Positions 8,355 through 17,072 of a stretch of 64,000 nt of DNA are shown in pieces. The stretch covers positions 1 through 64,000 of the forward strand of contig NZ_MPHJ01000001.1 in NCBI RefSeq assembly GCF_001957125.1, written 5' to 3'. How positions within the stretch are numbered: position 1 is the stretch's first letter; the number at the start of each line of letters is the position of its first letter. This stretch comes from Shewanella sp. UCD-KL12 (lineage in GTDB: Bacteria > Pseudomonadota > Gammaproteobacteria > Enterobacterales > Shewanellaceae). Made by a program: the position numbers and the translations under genes. The notes under the pieces were generated by a model. That model ran no database searches and was not told where the DNA came from. It saw nothing but the letters and a program-made list of their open reading frames with translations.

Positions 8355-8774
8355 CTATAGCTTTAGTAGCTTGGCACAGAGTTTCACAAAGTCTGATGAG
8401 GTGACTATACCTTGTACGTGTCCAGAGGCGTCTATCACAGGCAAGCAGCCAAGCTTATTCTCGATAAAATACTCAACAACTATCGATAGTGGCTCATCAG
8501 CGGTGAGGTGCTGGTAGTCCTTATCCATAATGGTGGCAACAGTTTGGGCTCGCTCCTTTCTATCTAAGGCATCGCTACCGTACTTAGTGACTAAAGACAT
8601 CACAGTCGAGACCATTTTTTTGTGGGTCAAGATGCCAACCAAGCGTGAGTCTTGCTCTGAGATAACGGGAAGGTGTCTGACATTTCTACTTTTCATAAGA
8701 GAGTGGGCATCTTTTAGATTCGCCTCATCGCTGATACACACCACTTGGGTTGTCATTATCTCTCGTACGTTCAT
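8355..8774 (-). CDS. Two-CBS-domain protein
   Basis: This 139-aa protein consists of two CBS modules, the first from MNVREIMTTQVVCIS (about 1-60) and the second from IMDKDYQHLTADEP (about 80-139). Each ends in the usual GIL/GIV(T)S strand (LVGILTH, VQGIVTSSD). Stand-alone CBS pairs bind adenosine nucleotides and usually act as sensors for a partner. No partner is adjacent: it converges on the cyclophilin gene and is divergent from the phosphatase gene. The SD GGGAGAAGAAA precedes the ATG at 8774. Confidence 0.9.
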   Translation of the reverse strand: MNVREIMTTQVVCISDEANLKDAHSLMKSRNVRHLPVISEQDSRLVGILTHKKMVSTVMSLVTKYGSDALDRKERAQTVATIMDKDYQHLTADEPLSIVVEYFIENKLGCLPVIDASGHVQGIVTSSDFVKLCAKLLKL

Positions 8775-8962
8775 TTTCTTCTCCCTTTACCTGTTTTTCT
8801 GATTGGCCAGTGGCTCTCGTAAATCAATAGGCTAAGCAATCAATATACCTCATTTAAAGCAAAAGCTCTTAAAATAGACATCTTGTAGCAAAAATGTAAT
8901 GTTAAGGTTGCATGATACTTGTTAGACCTCTTACCACTTCATGTTTTACAAGGATAATAATA

Positions 8963-10741
8963 ATGAAACGGAGCTTTACTCGACGGGACTTCCTAGAGAT
9001 GTCTGCAAAAGGCGTTGGTGCAGCCGTGGTGTCATACGGCTTGATGGGTTGTAGTGACAGTGACAATAGCAGCACAACAGATGATGCAGGCACTGCTGAA
9101 TTTTTACATGGCGTGGCCAGTGGTGACCCAAGTCACGATGCTGTCATTCTATGGACTCGAGTGACCCCCGAAACCGATGGTGAAATTACTGTGGGTTGGG
9201 AAGTTGCTAGTGACACAGAGTTTAAAAATCTAGTCACTAATGGAGAGATGATCACCAGCGCTGAGCGAGATTATACCGTCAAGATTGATGCTACTGGGCT
9301 TGAGGCTGGTACTCAGTATTTTTATCGCTTTAAGCAGGGCGATATTAGCTCTGAAGTAGGCAGTGCCATTACGCTCCCACAAGGGGCGATCGAGCAAGTT
9401 AAATTTGCGGTGCTCTCCTGTGCAAACTTTCCAGCTGGCCACTTTAATGTATACGCCTTAGCGGCTCAGCAAGAGGAGCTAGACGCGGTTATTCATCTCG
9501 GTGACTATATCTATGAGTATGCTAGAGGTGAGTATGCCAGTGAAAATGCTGCCGAACTGGGTCGCGAAGTTCTGCCTGAAGGCGAGTTATTGACTCTCTC
9601 TGATTATCGAACTCGATATGCTCAATATCGTAGCGATTCGAGTTTAGCGGGTCTTCACGCCAAAGTGCCATTTATCACAGTATGGGATGACCATGAGGTT
9701 GCTAATGATACTTGGCAGCATGGTGCAGAGAACCATAATGAAGATGACGGCGATTTCGATGCAAGAAAGCAGGCTGCGCTACAAGCATATTTTGAATGGT
9801 TACCTATTCGTCCTTGGCGAGAGGGCAATCATGAAGAGATCTACCGTTCATTCAGTTTTGGTGATCTCGTTGATCTGCATATGCTTGATACTCGAGTCTT
9901 AGCTCGAGATAAGCCGCTAGATTATGCTGACTATATCGATCCGGTCACGCAAGCAATGGATAGTCAGAAGTTTATGGCTGAAGTCACGGGTGCTGAGCGT
10001 ACTTTACTGGGAGCGGAGCAGTTGCAATGGCTACAAGCAAACTTGTTAACGGCAACGGGGAAGTGGCAAGTTCTTGGGCAACAAGTATTGATGGGCAGCA
10101 TGATGCTACCGGCAGCTATTGCAATGCAAAAGCTCAGTGTTACTGAGTTTGGCGAGTTAGCTGCACTGGCGCAGATAGCGGCGCGCTGGGAAGCAAAAGA
10201 CCCGACTATTACCACTTTTGAATATACCTTTTTAATCGAAAACCAGCATAGGTTAACACCTGAAGCGATGGCGTTACTGCAGATGCCTGCAGTGCCTTAT
10301 AATTTAGATGCGTGGGATGGCTATGCTTATGAGCGTGAAGTCGTGCTAGCCACAGCTAAATCTAATGGCTGTAACTTAGTCGTGCTAGCGGGTGATACCC
10401 ATAATGCTTGGGCAAATGAGCTCACAGATAGTCATGGTGACAAGGTTGGGGTTGAGTTTGCAACTAGCTCCGTTTCCTCACCAGGACTTGAGTATTATTT
10501 AGGGATCCCTGAAGATCAACAAGCACAAGTCGAAGCGGGTATTTTAGAGATGGTTTCGGGTCTCAAATACACCAACCTGAGAAACCGTGGTTTTATGGTG
10601 CTGACATTTACTAAAGAGCAAGTTCGTAGTGATTGGCATTATGTCGATACCATTCTATCTGAGCAATACAGTGAAGATATGAGCAAAAAGCATAGTGCCG
10701 TTTGTATGATGGGAAGTGCTATGGTGGCTGATATTGGCTAA
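8963..10741 (+). CDS. Tat-exported PhoD-like alkaline phosphatase lipoprotein
   Basis: The protein has 592 aa from the ATG at 8963, chosen because AAGGAT precedes it and the twin-arginine signal SFTRRDFLEM then sits at the N terminus. The signal ends in a lipobox-like LMGC (Cys30), suggesting a Tat-exported lipoprotein. PhoD features follow: an N-terminal beta domain (WTRVTPETDG), HLGDYIYEYARGEY, the metal-binding WDDHEVANDTW and AGDTHNAW. PhoD enzymes are Ca/Fe-dependent phosphodi- and monoesterases that release phosphate. No Pho box was recognised in the 190-base upstream gap. It stands alone. Confidence 0.93.
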   Translation: MKRSFTRRDFLEMSAKGVGAAVVSYGLMGCSDSDNSSTTDDAGTAEFLHGVASGDPSHDAVILWTRVTPETDGEITVGWEVASDTEFKNLVTNGEMITSAERDYTVKIDATGLEAGTQYFYRFKQGDISSEVGSAITLPQGAIEQVKFAVLSCANFPAGHFNVYALAAQQEELDAVIHLGDYIYEYARGEYASENAAELGREVLPEGELLTLSDYRTRYAQYRSDSSLAGLHAKVPFITVWDDHEVANDTWQHGAENHNEDDGDFDARKQAALQAYFEWLPIRPWREGNHEEIYRSFSFGDLVDLHMLDTRVLARDKPLDYADYIDPVTQAMDSQKFMAEVTGAERTLLGAEQLQWLQANLLTATGKWQVLGQQVLMGSMMLPAAIAMQKLSVTEFGELAALAQIAARWEAKDPTITTFEYTFLIENQHRLTPEAMALLQMPAVPYNLDAWDGYAYEREVVLATAKSNGCNLVVLAGDTHNAWANELTDSHGDKVGVEFATSSVSSPGLEYYLGIPEDQQAQVEAGILEMVSGLKYTNLRNRGFMVLTFTKEQVRSDWHYVDTILSEQYSEDMSKKHSAVCMMGSAMVADIG

Positions 10742-10940
10742 CTGTTAACGAGTATTCGTTTATCTTTTAGCAGGAATGACTTAGACCTATGGTGTGGCTC
10801 ATTTCTGCTAACCTCTGCTTTCTAAACCTCTTACTGCTTCGTAATTGAGATATTTGTCAAAAAATTTGGTTAGGTGTCTAAGTTTTTATTTTATATGAGG
10901 CATCACATCGCATTTTAGTATAAAATTCGCTCCCAAAATC

Positions 10941-11027
10941 TGGTAGGTGCCTACACTTTAACCTGTGATGTGATCACAGGGGAAAATAGCGCGCATTCCG
11001 TCTTTGGGATGATCGTTTCACCTACCA
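10941..11027 (+). promoter_or_regulatory. Structured 5' leader (three-way-junction candidate) of the phosphoribosyltransferase gene
   Basis: TGGTAGGTG (10941-10949) pairs perfectly with CACCTACCA (11019-11027) as a 9-bp closing stem. Inside are two hairpins: CCTGTGAT/ATCACAGG with a GTG loop (10962-10980), and CATTCC/GGGATG (10994-11011, one G-U pair). A possible -10 (TATAAA) lies at 10919-10924, which would start the transcript about 10 bases before the stem. The start codon is 37 bases further on. It does not match the purine riboswitch or other classes I know. The inner palindrome is also CRP-like but with 5 rather than 6 central bases. Confidence 0.45.
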
Positions 11028-11064
11028 TGTTGACCAAATTAAATAACAAGATGGGGACGGTCGA

Positions 11065-11631
11065 ATGTCAGATAAGCACTTTATTACAGCAAAGGAGTTG
11101 CTTGAAGATTCATTTCGCTTAGCGGCGCAGGTTTACGAAAGCGGTTTTCGCCCGCAGTTTATTGTCGGGATCTGGCGTGGTGGAGCACCAATCGGTATTG
11201 CTGTTCAGGAATATTTCGATTTTAAGGAAGTAGAGACAGATCATATTGCTGTTCGTACCTCCTCTTACTACGGCATCGGCACAGATAAGCAGAGTAAAAA
11301 AATTAAAGTGCATGGTCTGCATTATATTGTTGAGAACGCCAACGCTGATGATGGACTTTTGATTGTCGATGATGTGTTTGATTCTGGCCGTAGCATACAT
11401 GCCCTTAAAGATAAGCTTAGTGAGCTTATGCGCCTGAATATGCCAAAGGATGTACGTATTGCGTGCCCTTACTACAAGCCTAAAAATACCTCTGTACCAT
11501 TAAAGCCGGACTACTTTATCCATGAGTCCGAAGAGTGGCTTGTGTTCCCACATGAAGTTTCAGGTTTATCACCTGAGGAGATTGCCGAAGGTAAAGGCGA
11601 TCTGGCTAATATCAAAGAGCTATTTGTTTAA
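11065..11631 (+). CDS. Purine (hypoxanthine/xanthine-type) phosphoribosyltransferase
   Basis: This 188-aa type I phosphoribosyltransferase transfers PRPP-derived ribose phosphate to a purine base in salvage. Visible features are the hood/loop I segment VGIWRGGAPIGIAVQEYF (about 34-51), the flexible-loop TSSYYG and the PRPP-binding LLIVDDVFDSGRS (about 98-110). The C terminus (WLVFPHEV) resembles Gpt/Hpt-like enzymes. The exact base cannot be fixed from sequence. GGGGACGG precedes the ATG. The gene is alone behind a foldable leader and has a strong terminator, so leader control by a purine signal is a fair hypothesis. Confidence 0.88.
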   Translation: MSDKHFITAKELLEDSFRLAAQVYESGFRPQFIVGIWRGGAPIGIAVQEYFDFKEVETDHIAVRTSSYYGIGTDKQSKKIKVHGLHYIVENANADDGLLIVDDVFDSGRSIHALKDKLSELMRLNMPKDVRIACPYYKPKNTSVPLKPDYFIHESEEWLVFPHEVSGLSPEEIAEGKGDLANIKELFV

Positions 11632-11656
11632 TACAGATAACTGATTAGCAATAATA

Positions 11657-11690
11657 AAACCAGTGCATAGTATTATGCGCTGGTTTTTTT
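11657..11690 (+). terminator. Terminator of the phosphoribosyltransferase gene
   Basis: AAACCAG(T)GCATA pairs with TATGC(G)CTGGTTT, followed by T7. Confidence 0.88.
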
Positions 11691-11715
11691 GTTTTAATTA
11701 CGCCTGACTTTGGGT

Positions 11716-11743
11716 TTAGCGCTTCATATGCTGATTGGTATTA
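11716..11743. repeat. Solo end of the MITE seen complete at 46.6 kb
   Basis: This 28-base stretch combines GCGCTTCATATGCTG, found inside the MITE near 46713, with CTGATTGGTATTA, the MITE's right terminus. No left end is present nearby, so it is a remnant. It touches the stop codon of the small membrane protein gene, as the full MITE touches the cupin gene's stop. Confidence 0.6.
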
Positions 11744-11956
11744 CTATAACTTGTTGATCTGTTCACCCAGCTGGTATGACTTATCGGTGACTATGACCTC
11801 AAGCGTAGCGACGCGATCTTGCAGCTTGACGAGTTCCGCCTTAAGCGCATCGACTTCACTGTTATCGACGCTGGTCTTTCTGTGGTTATATTCTTTAAAT
11901 GCCTTTACGCCAAACACTGCGATTATGGCAACGGTCATCACTTCAAATGGTCCCAT
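11744..11956 (-). CDS. Small membrane-anchored coiled-coil protein (PspB-like layout)
   Basis: This 70-aa protein has one N-terminal hydrophobic segment (EVMTVAIIAVFGVKAF) and then a predicted coiled coil (DALKAELVKLQDRVATLEVI) with leucine heptads. The layout recalls PspB, a small inner-membrane stress protein, but the sequence identity I can judge is weak and there are no psp genes nearby. AGAGGGAATTAGACAC precedes the ATG. The stop codon abuts a MITE remnant, so the C terminus may have been altered by insertion. Confidence 0.7.
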   Translation of the reverse strand: MGPFEVMTVAIIAVFGVKAFKEYNHRKTSVDNSEVDALKAELVKLQDRVATLEVIVTDKSYQLGEQINKL

Positions 11957-12238
11957 GTGTCTAATTCCCTCTATCTGTTCTTTTTAAATTGGGTTAACGC
12001 GTCAATATGGTGCTGCATATATTTCGATGATACTTATGCATTTTGTATCGATGAGCAATCTCTGTTTATATCTTATGAATAAGCAATGGCTGTGCCAAGA
12101 CACAGAACCTTAAAGATCAATGGGTTAGCAGTTTGGCTATATTGTTGCTGCTCAAAATTACCAACCAGAGGCTCATTTCACTAATGAGTTATCATACAAG
12201 CCAGTTTGACAAAGATCACCAAGGGCAAGTTTGAGAGG

Positions 12239-14899
12239 CTACTTCAGGAGCTGCTCCTTGATGGTTACGCACCTGAGCTCATTGTGATGAAGCTTAATTA
12301 GCTCTCTTTGTGTGGTCACAGACAAACCTTGGGTTTGACTCATTAGCTTTTCAAGCGTTGCAATGCCTGCATAGTTACACTGCGTGGGGATCAAGTAACG
12401 GCTGTATACTGCCATAAACTCATGGCTCTTATGACTATCGAGTAGCGCTAACGACTCTATTCTTAGCTCTGAACTCGCCGCGCTCAGTCTTTGCTGCTCC
12501 TTAGGGTAAAGGTTGCTCATGGCAATATTTAATCTTGATGATGCGAGTTGAGTATCATGCTGAATATGCGTTAGCCAATAGCGTTTAATGCCAGCTTCTG
12601 GTCTAGATACTTCTGCTGTGAGTGCTGCATCTTGGCCTGAGTTGCTTTTATCTTGCTTGAGCTCTTTCGCTATTAATGCTCGACTGCCTAGATAATCGTA
12701 TCGGTTGAGTTGTTTAATAATATTCCAGCGGCTTACCTGATCGAGCGATATGCCTTTAATACTGGCACGCTCGTCGAGTAACTTAGCTAAGTGACGTTTA
12801 GCTTGCGGGCTTTGCGCTAGCCCTATATAGGCATTTAGCCAGACTGATTGGACTTGTTGGTTAGCGCTATTAACCATCGCCTTTCTCAGGCTCATCTGCT
12901 CTAAGCCTTTCAGCGCACTTTGAATATAACTGCTATGGCTAGGCAACATCTGCTCAAGAAGCGTTTTACTCTGATAAAGTGTCTCTATGACTTGAGCTAA
13001 TAGTTGTGGATCTTTCTCTTGAGGAAGGTTGATAAACACAATACCTAAATATTCATTTAAGGCTAAATTTCCTGCCGATACATTTTCCCACAATGTTTGC
13101 CATAACATAGAGCGAAGTTGGTTATCTTTAAGCTGATTTAATCCGAGCTTTACTGTCGCTAATGAGCGTTTATCTAAGCTGACTTTCACATAACCTAAAT
13201 CAAGATAGTTTGGGTAGACAAGATCGGGGCAGCGGCCCCCTATAAGCCGTGTCACATCGGTACGTTTTCCTCGGTAATCAATGTCAATACTACGCACTTG
13301 ATGGAGTTGATTTCTTCCCTTTGTGTACAAGGCTACAGCGACCTTTTGTTCCCTTAGAGTTGGCACTTGCTTACTCGCAGGAGATTGAAGTATCGCAAAT
13401 TCGGTGATGCGATTATCTTCACAACTAAATTCAGCTTCTATGGTGTTGACCCCAGGAGTATAAAGCCAATCTTGCTGCCATTGAGTTAGTGAGCGCTTAG
13501 CTGTGATGCTTTGGCTAGCAAAGAAGTCAGCTGGGCTAGCATTTTGATATTGATATCGTTTTAGGTAATCTTGCACACCCGATTTGAAATCTTTGTCCCC
13601 AATTAGATGTGCCAACCTGATAAGCGTTGTCTTGCCTTTATGAGGCCCGATGTTTGTTAAGCTTGTGCCTGAAGCATAACTTGCGAGCAAGGTATCTTCT
13701 TCATAGGCTTGGGCTTTACTTGCGTCGTAGTAGTTAGCCTGCATCTGCGAGGTATGCCCAATTTCGGCAAGTACCCTATCAGTGATGAGTTCACCTAAAC
13801 TCCGATTGAGCCAGCTTTCGTCCCACCAGTTTTCGGTGACCATAGCGCCAAACCATTGCGCTGCTAGGTCATCGGCAATGGCTTTAATTAGCTGCTTTCT
13901 CTCATCAGGTGTGAGCTCGTGTGTATATAGCCGCTGGGTAGTTACCTGAGCGAATGTTGCTTGCTCAATGGTATTTTGCTCAGATGGCCTTATATTTGAC
14001 GTTGCGCTCTGAGTCGCAGGTAAGACTAGATCGAATTTAGCAAAAGGGTAGGAAGTGCCTAGGTAGGCTTCGAACTCAGTGATAAGTGCTGAGATATCAT
14101 TAAATAGGGCTGAGTTTTCAACCTCTAGGTTTAATGATTTTCTGCTGATTAGCCTAAGTGGATATTGAGTATCATTACTTTGCAAAACACTAAATGGGCC
14201 TGCACTGATTGAGTAACTATGTGGGCTAAGCTTTGGTGTAGCAGAGAAGTGCCAATGGTTGAATTGACCCTGTTCAGTGACACTTGTTTCTTTGACTGGA
14301 CTGAGTACCACCCACTCTTTGGGGGTGATAACATCTAAGTTATAGCTTGCTTTTAAACTGGGTTGGTCAAATGTGGGGAATACGTTTTTGGCCCAATGAG
14401 CCGATGGGCTTGAGCTAATATAGACACTGTTATCAAGCGGGTCTATTGAGCGAGTTAAGCCCACTCGCTGATCGTTTGCGTAGTTGAGTGAGTAGCTGAC
14501 TTCGACGCTATTATTACCCGATAGCAGTAAGTTGGGGCTTAGGGTAAATGTTGAGCTATCATATCGAGGGTAGATCTTGTGGCCATTGATGATAAAGCGC
14601 GTGATATTAGCTTGCTCAAGATCTAAGGTCAGCTCATCTTCTGGATTACTCAGGTTAAATGTCACTATGCTGGTGGCTTGGAAGCCGCCTGCTTGACTCA
14701 GATCTAAGCTTAATTGATAACTGATATCCGAGAGACGTTCACTCCTCGTTTTAGCTTGCTGACGCTCAGCTTTTGAAAATGGCTTATTGGTTATGGTGGA
14801 GGCGTTATCTTTGCTATCAGGCTGTTTTTGAGTGGTGCTCTTGCATGATATCAGCAGTAATGAGCAGAAGATAAGAAGACTGACACGCAATACATTCAC
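12239..14899 (-). CDS. M1-aminopeptidase-like lipoprotein with a destroyed zinc site
   Basis: This 886-aa lipoprotein (GTG start; lipobox LLLISC, Cys19) has the M1 aminopeptidase architecture: an N-terminal beta saddle (about 55-250), a thermolysin-like domain (about 255-480) and a long helical C-terminal domain. The region equivalent to HEXXH(x18)E is recognisable as IADDLAAQWFGAMVTENWW (341-359) followed by ESWLNRSLGEL. However, both zinc histidines (now Asp343 and Ala347), the catalytic Glu (Asp344) and the third ligand Glu (Arg366) are replaced. The GAMEN exopeptidase motif is absent from about 295-310. It is probably a non-catalytic, substrate-binding or structural relative. The full-length frame argues against a decaying gene. 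It stands alone. Confidence 0.88.
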   Translation of the reverse strand: MNVLRVSLLIFCSLLLISCKSTTQKQPDSKDNASTITNKPFSKAERQQAKTRSERLSDISYQLSLDLSQAGGFQATSIVTFNLSNPEDELTLDLEQANITRFIINGHKIYPRYDSSTFTLSPNLLLSGNNSVEVSYSLNYANDQRVGLTRSIDPLDNSVYISSSPSAHWAKNVFPTFDQPSLKASYNLDVITPKEWVVLSPVKETSVTEQGQFNHWHFSATPKLSPHSYSISAGPFSVLQSNDTQYPLRLISRKSLNLEVENSALFNDISALITEFEAYLGTSYPFAKFDLVLPATQSATSNIRPSEQNTIEQATFAQVTTQRLYTHELTPDERKQLIKAIADDLAAQWFGAMVTENWWDESWLNRSLGELITDRVLAEIGHTSQMQANYYDASKAQAYEEDTLLASYASGTSLTNIGPHKGKTTLIRLAHLIGDKDFKSGVQDYLKRYQYQNASPADFFASQSITAKRSLTQWQQDWLYTPGVNTIEAEFSCEDNRITEFAILQSPASKQVPTLREQKVAVALYTKGRNQLHQVRSIDIDYRGKRTDVTRLIGGRCPDLVYPNYLDLGYVKVSLDKRSLATVKLGLNQLKDNQLRSMLWQTLWENVSAGNLALNEYLGIVFINLPQEKDPQLLAQVIETLYQSKTLLEQMLPSHSSYIQSALKGLEQMSLRKAMVNSANQQVQSVWLNAYIGLAQSPQAKRHLAKLLDERASIKGISLDQVSRWNIIKQLNRYDYLGSRALIAKELKQDKSNSGQDAALTAEVSRPEAGIKRYWLTHIQHDTQLASSRLNIAMSNLYPKEQQRLSAASSELRIESLALLDSHKSHEFMAVYSRYLIPTQCNYAGIATLEKLMSQTQGLSVTTQRELIKLHHNELRCVTIKEQLLK

Positions 14900-15010
14900 A
14901 ACAGGGTACCTGACTAAATAATGATTTTATTTTTATGGCTGAAACACTAACCGATTTTAGTCACAAGCGCGATAACAATAACTGACACAGGCTAAATTGG
15001 CTGTAGATAC

Positions 15011-15041
15011 AAAAATGCCAGTCAAAATTCTTGACTGGCAT
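15011..15041 (-). terminator. Terminator of the def-COG3014-lpoB unit
   Basis: On the minus strand ATGCCAGTCAA and TTGACTGGCAT form an 11-bp stem around a 5-base loop, followed by TTTTT. It lies 18 bases after the lpoB stop. Confidence 0.88.
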
Positions 15042-15058
15042 TGAGTTAATAGGCTTGT

Positions 15059-15652
15059 TTATAGCCCTAGGAAAGACTTAGATTTTACCTTGCGGATCTC
15101 TTTTTCATCAGACCATTCGATCAAGCCTGTTTCTAGATCCATTAGACGCATAGTCATTTTGTAATAGACATCTTTAGTGCTGCCTTCTTGCTTCACTATG
15201 CTAGAAAGGTTGCCGTAAAGCATGTACTGAGCACCAATTTGACGACCGAAGCTGATCGCTGTAGATGGGTCAACCATGCCAGCGTTGTTTTGGTAATCAA
15301 GTTGTTTACGCACAGCATCCACTTTAGTCATGTCGATGAAGCGAAACTTTCCTGAGCGTAGCAATTTGTTGCTGATTGAGTCAGTCACTGATTCTGTATC
15401 GATATGCTCTGAGGTCTTGTTTTTAATCTTATCGACAAACATGATAGGGCGATCATTTGCAGTCATGGCCACGATAGGTGGGAAGGTCAACATGCTGTCG
15501 ACCATTTTAGCGGCAATAGCTTGCAGATCTGCAGAACCAAAGTTTTCATTCACAGTTTCCACTTCAGTGGCGTCACCGTATTCTACTTTTGATTGACAAC
15601 CAGCAAGCCCAACCGCGACAGCTAGCATAAAAATGAGTTTAAAGTTTTTCAT
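15059..15652 (-). CDS. lpoB: Penicillin-binding protein activator LpoB
   Basis: LpoB is an outer-membrane lipoprotein that reaches through the peptidoglycan to activate PBP1b. The ATG at 15652 is preferred over one four codons upstream because GGAAG lies 6 bases before it; the product is then 197 aa. It has a lipobox (VGLAGC, near residue 19) and the LpoB core: VDSMLTFPPI, RPIMFVDKIKNKTSEHID, LLRSGKFRFID and GAQYMLYGNLSSI, ending in KKEIRKV-like basic residues. It is the last gene of a unit behind the deformylase and COG3014 genes, with a terminator directly after. Confidence 0.95.
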   Translation of the reverse strand: MKNFKLIFMLAVAVGLAGCQSKVEYGDATEVETVNENFGSADLQAIAAKMVDSMLTFPPIVAMTANDRPIMFVDKIKNKTSEHIDTESVTDSISNKLLRSGKFRFIDMTKVDAVRKQLDYQNNAGMVDPSTAISFGRQIGAQYMLYGNLSSIVKQEGSTKDVYYKMTMRLMDLETGLIEWSDEKEIRKVKSKSFLGL

Positions 15653-15674
15653 AGTGGCTTCCATTAAGTGTGTA

Positions 15675-17072
15675 TTAGATGATTATTGAATAAAAACGTG
15701 TGTAATTTCCAGTATCTATTGCCCAAACGAGTGTCGTTCGACCACTCTGCACCTTTATCTCTTTCGCTGGCGCATTATCGAGTTTTACAGAGTAGCTACC
15801 ACTTTTAAGATAAGTTCTGGCTATCTGTGCCTGCTTAGGCAATGTGAGCCAGCTACGCCTATCAGCTTGCTCGGTAACTACATTAAATATCTGCATTGCA
15901 ATGGCTGCAAAATCTGTTTCATTGTGCCGCTTTTTACTGTCACTCTCTACGCTTCTCGCCATCTCTGACTTGGCATAAACCCTTGCGGCCTGCCTAACAA
16001 GTGCAGCAGGAAGTTCCTCTTTTAATGCCGTAATGGCGAGGGCATCTAAGTTTGCAATAGGCGCTGCGATTAAGGGGGAGCCTAGACCGTTTATCTTGCC
16101 ACTTTTAACGGCCGCTGAATTTGAAGTATAGGTGGCTAATGAAGCCGTTTGCCAGTTTCCATGGATAGTGAAAGGCACTGTTAAGCTTTGCTTTTCAGGT
16201 ACAAAGCCGCGCTCAAGTAATACGATGACTTGCCCTTGTCCCTCTTTTTGGAAGGTGGCTTTTCCCCAACGACGTTCAAACTCCTCTTGCTGAGGCATAG
16301 AGAGTTGTGTGGCTAACCTGACAAGATCCTGCTGCAGGTACGGGTTATTTGGGGTTATTTGAGCCGCTTTTCGGTAGTCAATAAACGCATCATTGGGCTC
16401 ACCTAATATTTCGTGTAATAAGCCAGTAGTGTAATAACTATAAGCATTGAGAAAGGAGCTAGTGACAGTACCAGCCGCTTTGCCGAGCTTATTCACTTCA
16501 GCATCAATAGTGCCATTAGCCATAGCTTGTACAGACTTTTGTGACTTTTGATACCTAGCCTGCTCTGAACTCTGAAGCTGATTGCTGCGGCGTACTTCGA
16601 CTAGAGCTCCTTGCTGATCACCACTAAATAAATAGTTAAGCGCTTGATACTGATGCAGCATGACTCGCTCATAGCCAGGGCCTCGATAGGGAATGACATT
16701 ATCATTGATAAATAGGCTACTTGCTGTCGCCCCCATGTCACTAGCGCTTATCGTCGCTTTATCATCAAACTTGCTGTAGGCAGAGACCGCATCTTGATAG
16801 AATTTTTTACTGGACGTAAAGTCGCCACTTATCTGAGCCACGCGACCAGCTTCTTGCGCATAGAGAAGCCCATCGGCCCCAGAGATATTTGCGGCAACGT
16901 CATTAAGTTGCTTCATCGGCTCGTGAGTATTGAGCTGCGCTTTTACTGGGGCAATTTGTGATGGGTAGTTGATAAAAACACTATTAAAAGCACAACCCGA
17001 TAGACTAAAAGTGAGTAAAGGTAGATAAATCCAGATCTTTTTACTCCGTAGAGCCTTTATTACTCCCTTCAT
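15675..17072 (-). CDS. COG3014-family lipoprotein
   Basis: This 465-aa lipoprotein (lipobox SLSGC, near residue 27) has tetratricopeptide-like helical repeats in its middle (about 100-260: ALNYLFSGDQQGALVEVRR, NDAFIDYRKAAQITPNNPY) and a beta-rich C-terminal half. The pattern fits COG3014 proteins, which commonly neighbour LpoB; their function is not established. Its ATG overlaps the deformylase stop by four bases (ATGA), implying translational coupling, and lpoB follows 22 bases later. The context suggests a cell-wall-related role, which is inference. Confidence 0.88.
   Translation of the reverse strand: MKGVIKALRSKKIWIYLPLLTFSLSGCAFNSVFINYPSQIAPVKAQLNTHEPMKQLNDVAANISGADGLLYAQEAGRVAQISGDFTSSKKFYQDAVSAYSKFDDKATISASDMGATASSLFINDNVIPYRGPGYERVMLHQYQALNYLFSGDQQGALVEVRRSNQLQSSEQARYQKSQKSVQAMANGTIDAEVNKLGKAAGTVTSSFLNAYSYYTTGLLHEILGEPNDAFIDYRKAAQITPNNPYLQQDLVRLATQLSMPQQEEFERRWGKATFQKEGQGQVIVLLERGFVPEKQSLTVPFTIHGNWQTASLATYTSNSAAVKSGKINGLGSPLIAAPIANLDALAITALKEELPAALVRQAARVYAKSEMARSVESDSKKRHNETDFAAIAMQIFNVVTEQADRRSWLTLPKQAQIARTYLKSGSYSVKLDNAPAKEIKVQSGRTTLVWAIDTGNYTRFYSIII

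Noticed and set aside
10962..10980. CRP site in the phosphoribosyltransferase leader
   Set aside because: The palindrome has 5 rather than 6 central bases between TGTGA and TCACA and lies downstream of the likely -10. An RNA hairpin inside a larger fold explains it better.
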